A stretch of DNA of 64,000 nucleotides from Paramicrobacterium fandaimingii (GTDB lineage Bacteria; Actinomycetota; Actinomycetes; Actinomycetales; Microbacteriaceae): NCBI RefSeq assembly GCF_011751745.2, contig NZ_CP061170.1, forward strand, positions 1,302,001-1,366,000, written 5' to 3'. Made by a program: the position numbers and the translations under genes. Shown here one piece after another: positions 18,799 through 28,196 of this stretch. How positions within the stretch are numbered: position 1 is the stretch's first letter; every line of letters starts with the position of its first letter. The notes below the pieces were generated by a model. It made no database searches. It was given only the letters and a program-made list of their open reading frames with translations, and was not told the DNA's origin.

Positions 18799-18809
18799 GT
18801 CATTCTGAC
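18799..18809. promoter_or_regulatory. Candidate NdnR operator 2
   Basis: Palindrome GTCA-TTC-TGAC just upstream of the nad operon -10, overlapping the -10/-35 spacer. Its centre is 34 bp from that of operator 1, close to three helical turns, so two dimers could sit on the same face of the DNA. Confidence 0.55.
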
Positions 18810-18858
18810 CAGAACGTGAAATGCGCTGTGCCGACGCGGCGTAACAATTGGTGCAGCG

Positions 18859-18874
18859 CGTCATCGAGTTTTCG
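18859..18874 (+). repeat. Direct repeat, left copy, flanking the DUF222/HNH gene
   Basis: CGTCATCGAGTTTTCG, followed by cACGCtGCcGG. The same 16 bases recur in direct orientation at 20493-20508, followed by aACGCgGCaGG. The two copies bracket the HNH pseudogene with nothing else between, as expected for a target-site or recombination duplication of a mobile cassette. Confidence 0.65.
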
Positions 18875-18915
18875 CACGCTGCCGGTGAGCTCCGGCTTTC
18901 GCCGAGACCGCCGCG

Positions 18916-20377
18916 TCAGAATGGTGGTGCGTCGGGAAGCTCCATTCGCTCGTCGTTGTTCGCCGCGTTTGCCTGAGCGAATTGCACGTTGGAGGTGCGG
19001 GGCACCCGGTAGGTCTTCCCGAGGGGTGAGACCCATTCGATGTGATTGTCGTCGGTGACGGTAACGTCCCATTGGGTGTGGTGTCGGATCATGTGGTGTT
19101 GTTCGCATGCTGCTTGGAGATTGCTGAGGCTGGTTTCGCCGCCGCGCTGCCATTCTTTCCGGTGGTCGAGGTCACAGGTGGTGGCTGATCTGTCGCAGCC
19201 GATGCCGATGCAGGTTTCATCTCGTAACTGCACGGCCCGTTTCAGATCTGCCGGGACAGCGTAGCTGTGCCGGCCGATGGAGAGCACAGCCCCGGTCTCG
19301 GTGTGTCAGCAGCCGGGTGAAACTCGGTGCCTGCGCCGCCAACTCGCGTGCCATGTCGGGGGTGGGCCCGTATCCGTCCAAATGCGCGGGCTCGTCGGAG
19401 TGTCCAAGGAGAGTCATGACGGGGACGGTGACATACACGGTGGGTCGGATGCTGCCGAGCCGGTCAGCGCCGACACCGGATGCGCCGACACCGGGCTTGT
19501 CACCGGGTTCGGTGGTGAACCCGATCATGAGTGCATCGATGATGGCGTCGGTCTCGATCTGCGCCACCGTGCGGTCATCCCCGGCAGCCTTCAACGCCCG
19601 CGCTGTCAGACGGGCAGCATTGCGTAAGCTCTGCACCACCTCGATCGGAGCACTCACACTGAGTACCCCCATGCCGTCCTGGGTGCCGTAACACTCCACA
19701 CGACGCTTCGTGACCGCGTCGGTGCGCCGCTGACTGATGCTCTCGGGAAACAGGGCCTCGCGAATCTTCACCACAGCGCGGGAGAACTGCGTCGGTGACT
19801 GCTGGATGGCTTTCGGCAACGCTTTCGCCTCAAACGCTGCGACCTCGTCCGCGTTCAATCCGATTGATTGGCGAATCATCGCATCAGCATGCTGCCGAGT
19901 GACCTCGCCGGCATCTAATGCGTCGAGTGTTTCCGGGAGCGTCTCGCAGAGCGCTTCAGCATCGTTGATGAGTCCGGCAGCCTGGCTCTTCGTGATACCG
20001 AGAGCGGCACCGACCTCCTGAGCGAGGGAGGAACGCACCCACCCCTGCGACTCACCCGTCAGGTCGGCACGCGTGAGCCCGGCGGCATTCGGAATGAACA
20101 CCCCCGGGTGCTCAAGGGCATCCTGCAGCATCGCATACGTGCCACGCAGCCGGGACGCCTCCGCCGCCGCAATCAGCTGCGAATCATCAACAACACCGTC
20201 GAGACGGGCACGAAGCGCACCCACGACAGCATCGTCGCCAACGTCGCCTTCGCGAGACTTCGGAGAGTCCGCTGGCGGAGTCGGTGGCGGTGTCGGTGGC
20301 GGCTGATGGGATCTCTCATGGTCCTCCGACGGCACCCACTCGTCGGGTTCATCCGGAGGTTCTCTGTAATCATCCAT
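18916..20377 (-). pseudogene. DUF222/HNH endonuclease (13E12 repeat family), frameshifted
   Basis: Begins at ATG 20377 with an acidic/Pro-rich N-terminus (PPPTPPPTPP), then the DUF222 domain, and runs in frame to about 19300. There the frame changes: the first frame stops at 19217, while the C-terminal HNH domain (CDLDHRKEW, then GG, NLQAACEQHH) continues in another frame to 18916. Alignment of reading (LLTH followed by GAVLSIGRHSYAVP) implies loss of two bases, or gain of one, at about 19300. The HNH residues themselves are intact. Such genes are multicopy and mobile in actinobacteria. A sequencing error or a small second ORF from 19287 cannot be excluded. Confidence 0.82.
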
Positions 20378-20556
20378 GCACCAATTTTGCCACCAAACAC
20401 CGACATGTATTCGACTGAATTGCAATCTGTGGATAACTAAGATTCGAAGATAAATACGCATTCAATTTGTGGACAACCACCAGTACATCGGACGTCATCG
20501 AGTTTTCGAACGCGGCAGGATAAGCTGTGAGTGCAACTGAATATCAGGCCCACACA
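20378..20556. other. AT-rich intergenic stretch between HNH gene and glycine riboswitch
   Basis: About 180 bases, noticeably richer in A and T than the genes (20378-20490), holding the right direct repeat (20493-20508) and presumably the promoters of the HNH gene (-) and the gcv operon (+). No strong -35/-10 pair is obvious; TAAGCT at 20521-20526 is a possible gcv -10. Confidence 0.5.
20493..20508 (+). repeat. Direct repeat, right copy, flanking the DUF222/HNH gene
   Basis: Exact 16-base copy of the sequence at 18859-18874, with partial similarity continuing for about ten bases (ACGC-GC-GG in register). It lies 116 bases upstream of the HNH gene start and about 50 bases before the glycine riboswitch. 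Confidence 0.65.
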
Positions 20557-20732
20557 CGATGCGGGAGAGCTCGTCACCTCGAGCACCGAAGGAGCAAGCC
20601 TCCCCGCCAATCTCTCAGGTTCCATACCGCATCGTTCTGGCCACTCTGAAAAGCGGAGCGACTGCTCCCGCCCACGGTGAAAGTCGCTTCCCAGCGGCGA
20701 AGCTCTCAGGCTCATGACAGAGGGGGAGTTCC
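20557..20732 (+). promoter_or_regulatory. Glycine riboswitch, tandem aptamers
   Basis: Aptamer 1 (about 20557-20640) has the conserved GGGAGAGC, ACCGAAGGAGCAAGCC and CCGCCAATCTCTCAGG elements. Aptamer 2 (about 20645-20732) has GCGGAGCGACT, CGGTGAAAGTC and CGAAGCTCTCAGGCTCATGACAGAGG. It stands in the leader of gcvT-gcvH-gcvP, where glycine switches the cleavage system on. A short hairpin (GCAC-GCT-GTGC, about 20743-20753) follows before the gcvT ribosome site TTGGAG (20765-20770). The exact boundaries are estimates. Confidence 0.9.
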
Positions 20733-20774
20733 CACACCATCGCACGCTGTGCGCACGGCGACATTGGAGAACTC

Positions 20775-21908
20775 GTGCCTGATCAAGACCAGACAAACAC
20801 CGACGCGGATGCCGCGCGTCACAGCCCCCTTCACACTGTGCACGAGTCGCTCGGTGCCACGTTCACCGATTTTGCCGGCTGGCAGATGCCCGTTCGCTAC
20901 TCGAGCGATCTCGCCGAGCACAAGGCCGTGCGTGAGGCCGCAGGAATCTTCGACATATCTCACATGGCCGAATTCACCGTCACGGGGGCCTCGGCGGGGG
21001 AGTATCTCGACTACGCGCTCGCGGGCCGACTCTCGGCGCTCGCCGTCGGTCGTGCGAAGTATTCTCTTCTGCTCACAGCGGCGGGAGGAGTGGTCGACGA
21101 CGTCATCGTCTATCGACTGCAGGACGCCGAATACCTGATCATTTCCAATGCGGGCAACCGTGATGCTGTCAGCACCTCACTCGCAGAGCGGGCAACCGGC
21201 TTTGATGCCAGCGTCTCCGACGTCAGCGACGACTACGCGCTCATCGCCGTTCAAGGGCCGAATGCTGAGTCGATCCTCGCCGGGACGAGTGAGATTCGCG
21301 AACTCTCCGTTCCTTGGAGGGAACAGAAGTACTTCGCGTGGGCCGCGGCCCGCTTCGGCACGTCGTCGCTGCTTCTCGCTCGCACCGGGTACACCGGGGA
21401 AGACGGCTTCGAGCTGCTCGTGAAGACGAGCGAAGCGGCGGCGTTGTGGAATGCCGTCACGCTCGCCGGAGAAGCGCTCGGACTTGTTCCCGCGGGGCTT
21501 GCTGCCCGTGACTCGCTTCGGCTCGAAGCGGGGATGCCCCTCTACGGCCACGAACTGTCGCGCGAGCTGAAGCCGGCGCAAGCGGGCCTCGGTCGCGTGG
21601 TCGTTGCGGCCAAAGAGACATTCGTCGGCAAGGACGCCGTCGAACCTGATGAGGGCGCGCACGTTCTCGTCGGCCTGGTCTCGGATGGGCGTCGTGCAGG
21701 CCGCACGGGTTACCCCGTTCTGTCCGGTGATTCTGAGGTCGGAACAGTGACGAGCGGCATCCTGTCACCGACCCTTGGACACCCCATCGCTATGGCTCTC
21801 GTCGCTCCCGACGTCGCCGAGGCCGGCACCGAACTCGACATCGAGGTGCGCGGCAAGCGCATCGCTGCAACAGTGACCACCCTGCCCTTCTATTCACGGA
21901 AGAAGTAA
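20775..21908 (+). CDS. gcvT: Glycine cleavage system T protein (aminomethyltransferase)
   Basis: Moves the methylene unit from aminomethyl-lipoyl GcvH to tetrahydrofolate. It has 377 residues with [10 protein letters not shown] (substrate loop), [56 protein letters not shown] and a C-terminal [21 protein letters not shown] barrel. GTG 20775 has TTGGAG five bases upstream. First gene after the glycine riboswitch and five bases ahead of gcvH. Confidence 0.96.
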   Translation: MPDQDQTNTDADAARHSPLHTVHESLGATFTDFAGWQMPVRYSSDLAEHKAVREAAGIFDISHMAEFTVTGASAGEYLDYALAGRLSALAVGRAKYSLLLTAAGGVVDDVIVYRLQDAEYLIISNAGNRDAVSTSLAERATGFDASVSDVSDDYALIAVQGPNAESILAGTSEIRELSVPWREQKYFAWAAARFGTSSLLLARTGYTGEDGFELLVKTSEAAALWNAVTLAGEALGLVPAGLAARDSLRLEAGMPLYGHELSRELKPAQAGLGRVVVAAKETFVGKDAVEPDEGAHVLVGLVSDGRRAGRTGYPVLSGDSEVGTVTSGILSPTLGHPIAMALVAPDVAEAGTELDIEVRGKRIAATVTTLPFYSRKK

Positions 21909-21913
21909 ACGCC

Positions 21914-22288
21914 ATGACCGAGACCAGCGCACTGTCTTATACCGACGAGCACGAGTGGCTCAACATCGACGGCTCATCTGTCACCGTCGGCATCACCGAC
22001 TATGCCGCAGAGAAGCTCGGCGATGTGGTCTTCGTCGAGCTGCCCGATGTGGGCGACGAGGTCGAAGCCGGAACTGTGGTCGGCGAAATCGAGTCGACGA
22101 AGTCGGTCGGAGAGCTCTTCGCTCCCGTCACCGGTACGATCACCGCGATCAATGACGCCGTCGTCGATGACCCGTCGCTCGTCAACTCGAGCCCGTACGG
22201 CGACGGATGGATGATGACCATCGAGTCGCCCGAGCTTCCCGCAGGTCTGCTCGACGCCGACGCTTACGCGAAGCTGGTGAGCGAGTGA
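21914..22288 (+). CDS. gcvH: Glycine cleavage system H protein
   Basis: Lipoyl carrier shuttling the aminomethyl group between GcvP and GcvT. It has 124 residues with [11 protein letters not shown] near the start and the lipoylation lysine at 63 in [15 protein letters not shown] short C-terminal tail follows the SPYGDGWM motif. Its stop overlaps the gcvP GTG (GTGA), indicating coupled translation. Confidence 0.97.
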   Translation: MTETSALSYTDEHEWLNIDGSSVTVGITDYAAEKLGDVVFVELPDVGDEVEAGTVVGEIESTKSVGELFAPVTGTITAINDAVVDDPSLVNSSPYGDGWMMTIESPELPAGLLDADAYAKLVSE

Positions 22289-25209
22289 CGCCGCACCCGG
22301 GCGACGTATTCGCCGACCGCCACATTGGCATCGATGACGCGGCACGCCAGCAGATGCTCTCGACGCTCGGCTTTCGGAGCATCGACGATCTCGTCAGCTC
22401 GGCGATTCCGCCGGGCATTCGCGTTGACGAGAGTCTCGAGAGCCTGATTCCGGATGCCGCGAGCGAACGTGAAGCGCTCGCCGAACTGCGGGCGCTCGCC
22501 GCCCAGAACACGGTGCGCACGAGCCTCATCGGGCAGGGCTACTACGACACGATCACGCCGGCGGTCATCACCCGCAACGTGCTCGAGAATCCGTCGTGGT
22601 ACACCGCCTACACGCCGTACCAACCGGAGATCTCACAGGGACGCCTCGAGGCTCTGATCAACTTTCAGACGATGGTCTCCGACCTCACGGGGCTCGACAC
22701 AGCGAATGCGTCGATGCTCGATGAGGGAACGGCGGTCGTCGAGGGGATGCTGCTCGCTCGGCGCGCCTCCAAGGCAAAGTCGAACGTGTTCGTTGCCGAT
22801 GCTGATGCCTTTCCGCAGACGCTCGCGCTTCTCGAAGCCCGCGCCGCAGCCGTCGGCATCGAGCTCGTCATCGCCGACCTTCGTGGCGGAGCAGAGCTCC
22901 CCGAGCATTTCGGCGTGTTCGTGCAATACCCGGCGGCGTCCGGAGAGCTCTGGAACCCGGCATCCATCATCGAGGCGAGCCACGAGCAGAAGGGCATCGC
23001 TGTCGTCGCGGCCGACCTGCTCGCTCTCGCCCTCGTCGCCTCGCCGGGCGAGCATGGTGCAGACGTCGCCGTCGGCACGACGCAGCGCTTTGGTGTTCCG
23101 ATGGGCTTCGGCGGCCCGCACGCCGGCTACATGGCTGTGCGCAAGGGCCTCGAGCGCCAACTCCCTGGCCGCCTCGTCGGCGTGAGCAAAGATGCCACGG
23201 GGCAACCCGGCTACCGACTGAGCCTGCAGACTCGCGAGCAGCACATTCGCCGTGAGAAGGCGACGTCGAACATCTGCACGGCGCAGGTGCTTCTCGCCGT
23301 AATGGCGGCGATGTACGCGGTGTACCACGGGCCGCAGGGCATACGCTCGATCGCGCAGTCCGTGCACGCGAAAACGGTGATGGCCCAGCGCGTTCTGCTC
23401 GAGCACGGCGTTCGCGTGACGACGAAGCAGTACTTCGATTCGCTCTCCGTCGCCGTCACAGACGCCGATGCCGTTCTCGCGCGGGCTGCCGCGGCTGGGC
23501 TGCTGCTGTACAAAGTCGACGAGCAGACGGTGCGCTTCAGCTTCGACGAGGCGAGCGCGCAGGACTCCGACGTCACCGCGCGTCTCGTTGAGGCATTCGC
23601 CGAAGAACACGGCGACCCGCTTCCGGTTCCAGAACAGAGGGCGGTCATGCCTCTCGGGGGTGACCGCGGAGCACGGGCGTATGCACCGCTGGGATTGCGA
23701 CAGTACCCCGAGACTCTCGCGCGAACGAGCGAGTACCTGACGCATCCGGTCTTCAACACGCATCATTCCGAGACGGCGATGATGCGCTATCTGAAGAGGC
23801 TCGCAGATAAAGACTACGCACTTGACCGCGGCATGATCCCGCTGGGCAGCTGCACGATGAAGCTCAACGCGGCGACAGAGATGGATGCTGTCACGTGGCC
23901 GGAGTTCGCGGGGCTTCACCCGTTTGCGCCCGCAGCAGACGTGGCAGGAACACTCGAGCTCATCGCGCAGCTCGAGACGTGGCTCGCCGACGTTACTGGG
24001 TACGACACCGTGTCGTTGCAGCCCAACGCGGGAAGCCAGGGAGAACTTGCCGGCCTTCTCGCGATCCGTGGCTACCACCGCGCGAACGGCGACGATCAGC
24101 GCACCGTGTGTCTCATTCCCTCGAGCGCACACGGCACAAATGCGGCATCCGCCGTTCTGGCTGGCATGAAGGTGGTTGTCGTCGCCTGTGACGACAACGG
24201 CAACGTCGAGCTTGCCGACCTGCGCGCAAAGATCGAAGCGCATGCCGACCAGCTCGCTGCCCTCATGATCACGTATCCCTCAACGCACGGCGTGTACGAG
24301 CACGACGTCGTTCGCATCACCGAGGCCGTGCACGATGCGGGCGGACAGGTGTACATCGATGGCGCCAACCTCAACGCCTTGCTCGGCTATGCGCGCTTTG
24401 GCGACTTCGGGGGAGACGTCTCGCACCTCAACCTGCACAAGACGTTCTGCATTCCGCACGGAGGCGGGGGCCCCGGAGTCGGCCCCGTCGCGGCGAAGTC
24501 GCACTTGGCGCCGTACCTCCCCGGGCATCCGATGGCGCAGACAAACATTCACTCGGGCCTCACCCACGATGGCGGCCCGGTCTCGGCAGCGCCGTTCGGC
24601 AGCCCGAGCATTCTGCCGATTACGTGGGCGTACATTCGCATGATGGGAGCTGAAGGTCTCGCCCGCGCCACACGTGCGGCCGTGCTGAGCGCCAACTACA
24701 TCGCCGCTCGGTTGCGCGATCACTTCCCCGTTCTGTACACCGGAGACAACGGGCTTGTCGCCCACGAGTGCATTCTCGACCTGCGGCCGCTCACCAAGCA
24801 GACGGGCATCTCAGTCGATGACGTGGCAAAGCGGCTCATCGACTACGGCTTCCATGCGCCGACAATGTCGTTCCCTGTGCCGGGCACGCTCATGGTCGAG
24901 CCGACGGAGAGCGAAGACATTGCGGAGCTCGATCGATTCGTCGATGCGATGATCGGAATCAAGGCCGAGGCGGATGCTGTCGGAGCGGGCGAGTACCCGG
25001 CAGACGACAACGTGCTTGTCGGCGCCCCGCACACGGCTGAGTCGATTGCGACGTCGGAGTGGACGCATCCGTATTCACGGGAGCAGGCCGTGTACCCCGT
25101 GCGCGCGCTCGTGCACGCGAAGTACTGGCCGCCCGTGCGCCGCATAGACCAGGCATACGGCGACCGCAACCTCATGTGCGAGTGCCCGCCCATCGAGGCG
25201 TTCGCCTGA
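22285..25209 (+). CDS. gcvP: Glycine dehydrogenase (decarboxylating), P protein
   Basis: PLP enzyme decarboxylating glycine and loading the aminomethyl group on GcvH. It has 974 residues, full length for the single-chain form, with both halves present: N-terminal [10 protein letters not shown] and QGYYDTITP, central [11 protein letters not shown], and C-terminal [20 protein letters not shown] carrying PLP Lys719. GTG 22285 overlaps the gcvH stop; an in-frame ATG at 22207 lies inside gcvH and is rejected. Last gene of the riboswitch-controlled operon. Confidence 0.97.
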   Translation: MTPHPGDVFADRHIGIDDAARQQMLSTLGFRSIDDLVSSAIPPGIRVDESLESLIPDAASEREALAELRALAAQNTVRTSLIGQGYYDTITPAVITRNVLENPSWYTAYTPYQPEISQGRLEALINFQTMVSDLTGLDTANASMLDEGTAVVEGMLLARRASKAKSNVFVADADAFPQTLALLEARAAAVGIELVIADLRGGAELPEHFGVFVQYPAASGELWNPASIIEASHEQKGIAVVAADLLALALVASPGEHGADVAVGTTQRFGVPMGFGGPHAGYMAVRKGLERQLPGRLVGVSKDATGQPGYRLSLQTREQHIRREKATSNICTAQVLLAVMAAMYAVYHGPQGIRSIAQSVHAKTVMAQRVLLEHGVRVTTKQYFDSLSVAVTDADAVLARAAAAGLLLYKVDEQTVRFSFDEASAQDSDVTARLVEAFAEEHGDPLPVPEQRAVMPLGGDRGARAYAPLGLRQYPETLARTSEYLTHPVFNTHHSETAMMRYLKRLADKDYALDRGMIPLGSCTMKLNAATEMDAVTWPEFAGLHPFAPAADVAGTLELIAQLETWLADVTGYDTVSLQPNAGSQGELAGLLAIRGYHRANGDDQRTVCLIPSSAHGTNAASAVLAGMKVVVVACDDNGNVELADLRAKIEAHADQLAALMITYPSTHGVYEHDVVRITEAVHDAGGQVYIDGANLNALLGYARFGDFGGDVSHLNLHKTFCIPHGGGGPGVGPVAAKSHLAPYLPGHPMAQTNIHSGLTHDGGPVSAAPFGSPSILPITWAYIRMMGAEGLARATRAAVLSANYIAARLRDHFPVLYTGDNGLVAHECILDLRPLTKQTGISVDDVAKRLIDYGFHAPTMSFPVPGTLMVEPTESEDIAELDRFVDAMIGIKAEADAVGAGEYPADDNVLVGAPHTAESIATSEWTHPYSREQAVYPVRALVHAKYWPPVRRIDQAYGDRNLMCECPPIEAFA

Positions 25210-25215
25210 CCTGAC

Positions 25216-25258
25216 AGCGAGCGCGGGTCCGAAACATCGTTTCAGACCCGCACTCGCT
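25216..25258. terminator. Bidirectional terminator between gcvP and actP
   Basis: 14-bp arms (25216-25229 and 25245-25258) with one mismatch, and an inner GAAAC/GTTTC stem in the loop. Located between convergent genes, 7 bases after gcvP and 12 before the actP stop. No long T-run. Confidence 0.7.
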
Positions 25259-25269
25259 CGTGACGCGCG

Positions 25270-26883
25270 TCAGTGCTCGACAGCCTTCTCCGAACCGTGT
25301 CCGGTCAGAGAGCGCACCTCCATCTCTGCGGCGATCCGCGGGTCTTCTGGCTTCGTCGTCGTGATCGTGCCGAGCCAGCCGAGCGCAAAGCCCAGCGGAA
25401 TCGAGATGATTCCCGGGTTCTGCAACGGGAAGATCGCGAAGTTCGCGTCGGCGAACACCGACGTCTCCGTTCCCGAGAAAACCGGCGAGAGCACAATGAG
25501 CAGTAGCGCGGAACCGAGGCCACCGTACATACTCCACAGCGCGCCCCGCGTCGTGAATCGCTTCCAGAACAGCGAGTAGAGAATCGTCGGCAGGTTGGCG
25601 CTTGCGGCAATCGCAAATGCAAGCGCAACGAGGAACGCGATGTTCTGGCCCTGCACGCCGATGCCGCCGATGATCGCCAGAAGGCCGATCACGACAACTG
25701 TGACCCGAGCAACCTTGACTTCTTTGCCCTGCGACGTCTTTCCGCGTTTGATGACGTTTGTGTAGATGTCGTGTGCGAATGACGTGGCAGCCGTGATCGT
25801 CAGTCCGGCCACAACGGCGAGAATCGTCGCGAAGGCGACGGCGGCGATGATTCCGAGCAGCCACGCGCCGCCCAGCTCGAACGCCAGCATCGGTGCAGCC
25901 GAATTCACACCACCCGGGGCGGCAAGAATGCGGTCAGCGCCGACGAGCGCCACGGCGCCGTAACCCAAAACGAGCGTGAACAGGTAGAAGAGCCCGATGA
26001 GCCAGATCGCCCACACGACGCTCCGGCGTGCTTCCTTTGCCGTGGGAACGGTGTAGAAGCGCATGAGCACGTGGGGGAGTCCCGCCGTGCCCAGCACGAG
26101 AGCGAGCGCAAGCGAGATGAAGTCGAGCTTCGACGAGTCTGTTGCACCGTACTTCATGCCCGGCTCGAGAATTTCGGGGCCCGCAACGGCCGCCGCGTTG
26201 CCGAGAAGCTCCGAGAGGTTAAACCCATTGAGGGCGAGAACCCACACGGTCATCACGGCAGCTCCGGCGATCAGCAGCGCGCCCTTGATGATCTGCACCC
26301 AGGTTGTTCCCTTCATACCGCCGATGAGCACGTACAGGATCATGAGGGTGCCGACAACGGCGATCACGATCGACTGCCCGATTTCTTCATGGATGCCGAG
26401 AAGTAGAGAGACGAGTCCGCCTGCCCCCGCCATCTGTGCGAGCAGGTAGAACAGGCACACAGCAAGTGTCGACAGCGCTGCGGCCATGCGCACGGGACGC
26501 TGCCTGAGTCGGAAGCTCAGCACGTCGGCCATCGTGAACTTGCCGGTATTGCGCAGCAGCTCCGCAACGAGCAGCAGCGCGACGAGCCAGGCGACGAGAA
26601 AGCCGATTGAATACAAGAATCCGTCGTAGCCATTCACAGCGATAGCGCCGCAGATGCCGAGGAACGAGGCAGCAGACAGGTAATCGCCCGCGATCGCTGT
26701 TCCGTTCTGGCCACCGGAGAAAGACCTGCCGCCCGCGTAGTAGTCCGCCGCTGTCTTGTTATTGCGGCTTGCGCGCAGCACGACGATAAGCGTGATGACG
26801 ACGAAGGCGGCGAAGATGCCGATGTTGAGGAGCGGTTCGCCGATCGATTCGTGTTCGGCGGCCGCGATGATCATCTCGTTCAT
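25270..26883 (-). CDS. actP: Cation/acetate symporter family transporter
   Basis: Sodium:solute symporter family protein of 537 residues with about 13 hydrophobic segments. Signatures include TAADYYAGGRSFSGGQNGTAIAGDYLSAASFLG at the N-terminus and AGLPHVLMRFYTVPTAKEARRS, typical of ActP monocarboxylate carriers. An upstream DUF485 partner, overlapping by four bases (ATGA), is the standard actP arrangement. Acetate or another short-chain acid is the likely substrate. Confidence 0.9.
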   Translation of the reverse strand: MNEMIIAAAEHESIGEPLLNIGIFAAFVVITLIVVLRASRNNKTAADYYAGGRSFSGGQNGTAIAGDYLSAASFLGICGAIAVNGYDGFLYSIGFLVAWLVALLLVAELLRNTGKFTMADVLSFRLRQRPVRMAAALSTLAVCLFYLLAQMAGAGGLVSLLLGIHEEIGQSIVIAVVGTLMILYVLIGGMKGTTWVQIIKGALLIAGAAVMTVWVLALNGFNLSELLGNAAAVAGPEILEPGMKYGATDSSKLDFISLALALVLGTAGLPHVLMRFYTVPTAKEARRSVVWAIWLIGLFYLFTLVLGYGAVALVGADRILAAPGGVNSAAPMLAFELGGAWLLGIIAAVAFATILAVVAGLTITAATSFAHDIYTNVIKRGKTSQGKEVKVARVTVVVIGLLAIIGGIGVQGQNIAFLVALAFAIAASANLPTILYSLFWKRFTTRGALWSMYGGLGSALLLIVLSPVFSGTETSVFADANFAIFPLQNPGIISIPLGFALGWLGTITTTKPEDPRIAAEMEVRSLTGHGSEKAVEH

Positions 26884-27251
26884 GAATCGACCTCCACCTG
26901 AGCTGCACGTTCGCGTTCTTCAAGATCTTCTCTGATGGACGTTGCACGTGGGTCGAGCTTGCGATTGGCATAGCTCACGTACCACATGGTGATGCCGAAT
27001 GTCGTCACGAACTGAGCAAGCCCGAGAATGACTCCCAGGTTGATGTTGCCGATAACGGGGGTCGACATGACGTCGTGCGCATAGTCGGCGAGCAGCACAT
27101 AGGCGAAGTACCAGACGAGAAATGCGACAGCGAGTGGAAATGCGAAGCTGCGATGCGTTTTTCGCAGTTCACGGAATTGTTCGGAGTTCTGAACGGCCGG
27201 GTAATCGATCGAAGCCTGCGCATCGCGAGGCGGGTCGGTTGCTGGAACCAT
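26880..27251 (-). CDS. DUF485 membrane protein, ActP partner
   Basis: 123 residues with two membrane segments (FPLAVAFLVWYFAYVLLADYA and the NLGVILGLAQFVTTFGITMWYV region), the DUF485/YjcH family that is nearly always co-transcribed with actP. ATG 27251 has AAGGAGG five bases upstream. Its function is unproven, perhaps stabilising or regulating the symporter. The C-terminus is charged (EDLEERERAAQ). Confidence 0.9.
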   Translation of the reverse strand: MVPATDPPRDAQASIDYPAVQNSEQFRELRKTHRSFAFPLAVAFLVWYFAYVLLADYAHDVMSTPVIGNINLGVILGLAQFVTTFGITMWYVSYANRKLDPRATSIREDLEERERAAQVEVDS

Positions 27252-27345
27252 GATCCTCCTTGATCATGTGCGCCCCTCTCGGGCGGCACAACATTCCAGG
27301 CACACTACCTGACCCCCCGTTCGAGGGGAAGGCCTGATTTCGAAA

Positions 27346-28131
27346 CTAGGCGGTGCCGAAGATTCCGGGCATGAGCACGACCGCGAGAGGATACCCGAGA
27401 AACGACACGATATCGAGAAGCAGGTGCGCCACGACCAGCGGAGCGACGCGTCCGAAGCGTGTGTACATCCACCCGAACAGCAGGCCCATCGCGACGTTTC
27501 CGAGGAACGGGCCGAACCCCTGGTACAGGTGGTAGCTGCCGCGCAGCACGGCGGCCGAGATGATAATCACCCACCGATTCCAGCCAAACTGGCGCAGCCG
27601 CGTGAACAGGTACCCGACAACGATGACCTCTTCGAGCAGAGCGGCGCGCAACGCCGAGAGAATCAGCACGGGGATGCTCCACCAGTAGTCGCCGAGTCCC
27701 GACGTACTGACATCGACGGTGATCCCGAGCATGCGTCCGACGACATAGAAGGCGATCCCTGGCACGCCGATCGCTGCAAACAGCAGCATCCCTCTCCCGA
27801 TGTCTTGACCTGGCCTCGTTCGATCAAGTCCCACGCGGGCGAAAGCCGACTCTCGGGGGACCCAGAGCAGATAGAGAACGAGCGCGACAGGAGCGAGACC
27901 GAAAGCGATTCCGAGCAGCTGATACGTCAGATCGATCCACGGCTGCGGACTTTGCGAGGGGTTGAGCCCGGCTGACTGATCGGCAAGTGCGGTCTCGGCG
28001 AGCACTCGGCGAACAATCGTGAGAACAGAATAGACGGCGGATGCTCCGAGAGAGAGCGCGAGGACAATGCCGATCTCCCACCACAGCTGTGTTCGTGTCT
28101 GCCGGGGGATCGCGGGCGCAGAATCGGTCAT
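27346..28131 (-). CDS. CPBP-family (Abi) intramembrane protease-like protein
   Basis: 261-residue protein with about seven membrane segments. The three CPBP motifs can be placed: LLEEVIVVGYLF, RGSYHLYQG and VVAHLLLD. In motif 1 the usual Arg four residues after EE is Gly, so the active site is somewhat degenerate, but Glu-Glu and both His remain. ATG 28131 is preferred over a start at 28209, which would overlap the divergent lipoprotein gene. Possible roles are maturation of small proteins or peptides; no partner is evident. Confidence 0.83.
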   Translation of the reverse strand: MTDSAPAIPRQTRTQLWWEIGIVLALSLGASAVYSVLTIVRRVLAETALADQSAGLNPSQSPQPWIDLTYQLLGIAFGLAPVALVLYLLWVPRESAFARVGLDRTRPGQDIGRGMLLFAAIGVPGIAFYVVGRMLGITVDVSTSGLGDYWWSIPVLILSALRAALLEEVIVVGYLFTRLRQFGWNRWVIIISAAVLRGSYHLYQGFGPFLGNVAMGLLFGWMYTRFGRVAPLVVAHLLLDIVSFLGYPLAVVLMPGIFGTA

Positions 28132-28196
28132 TGAGGTAAGGGTCCATCCAGGGTTGTGGCCTGGCGTCAGTGTAGCGTTTTCGTCGGGGAGGACGA

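Noticed and set aside
19217..19300. C-terminal 28 residues of the first HNH frame as a genuine protein end
   Set aside because: The residues make no sense for the family, while the displaced frame continues the conserved HNH domain; this is frameshifted read-out.
22633..24243. 536-codon open frame on the minus strand
   Set aside because: It lies wholly opposite gcvP, has no family resemblance and an Arg/His-rich composition; a by-product of high GC content.
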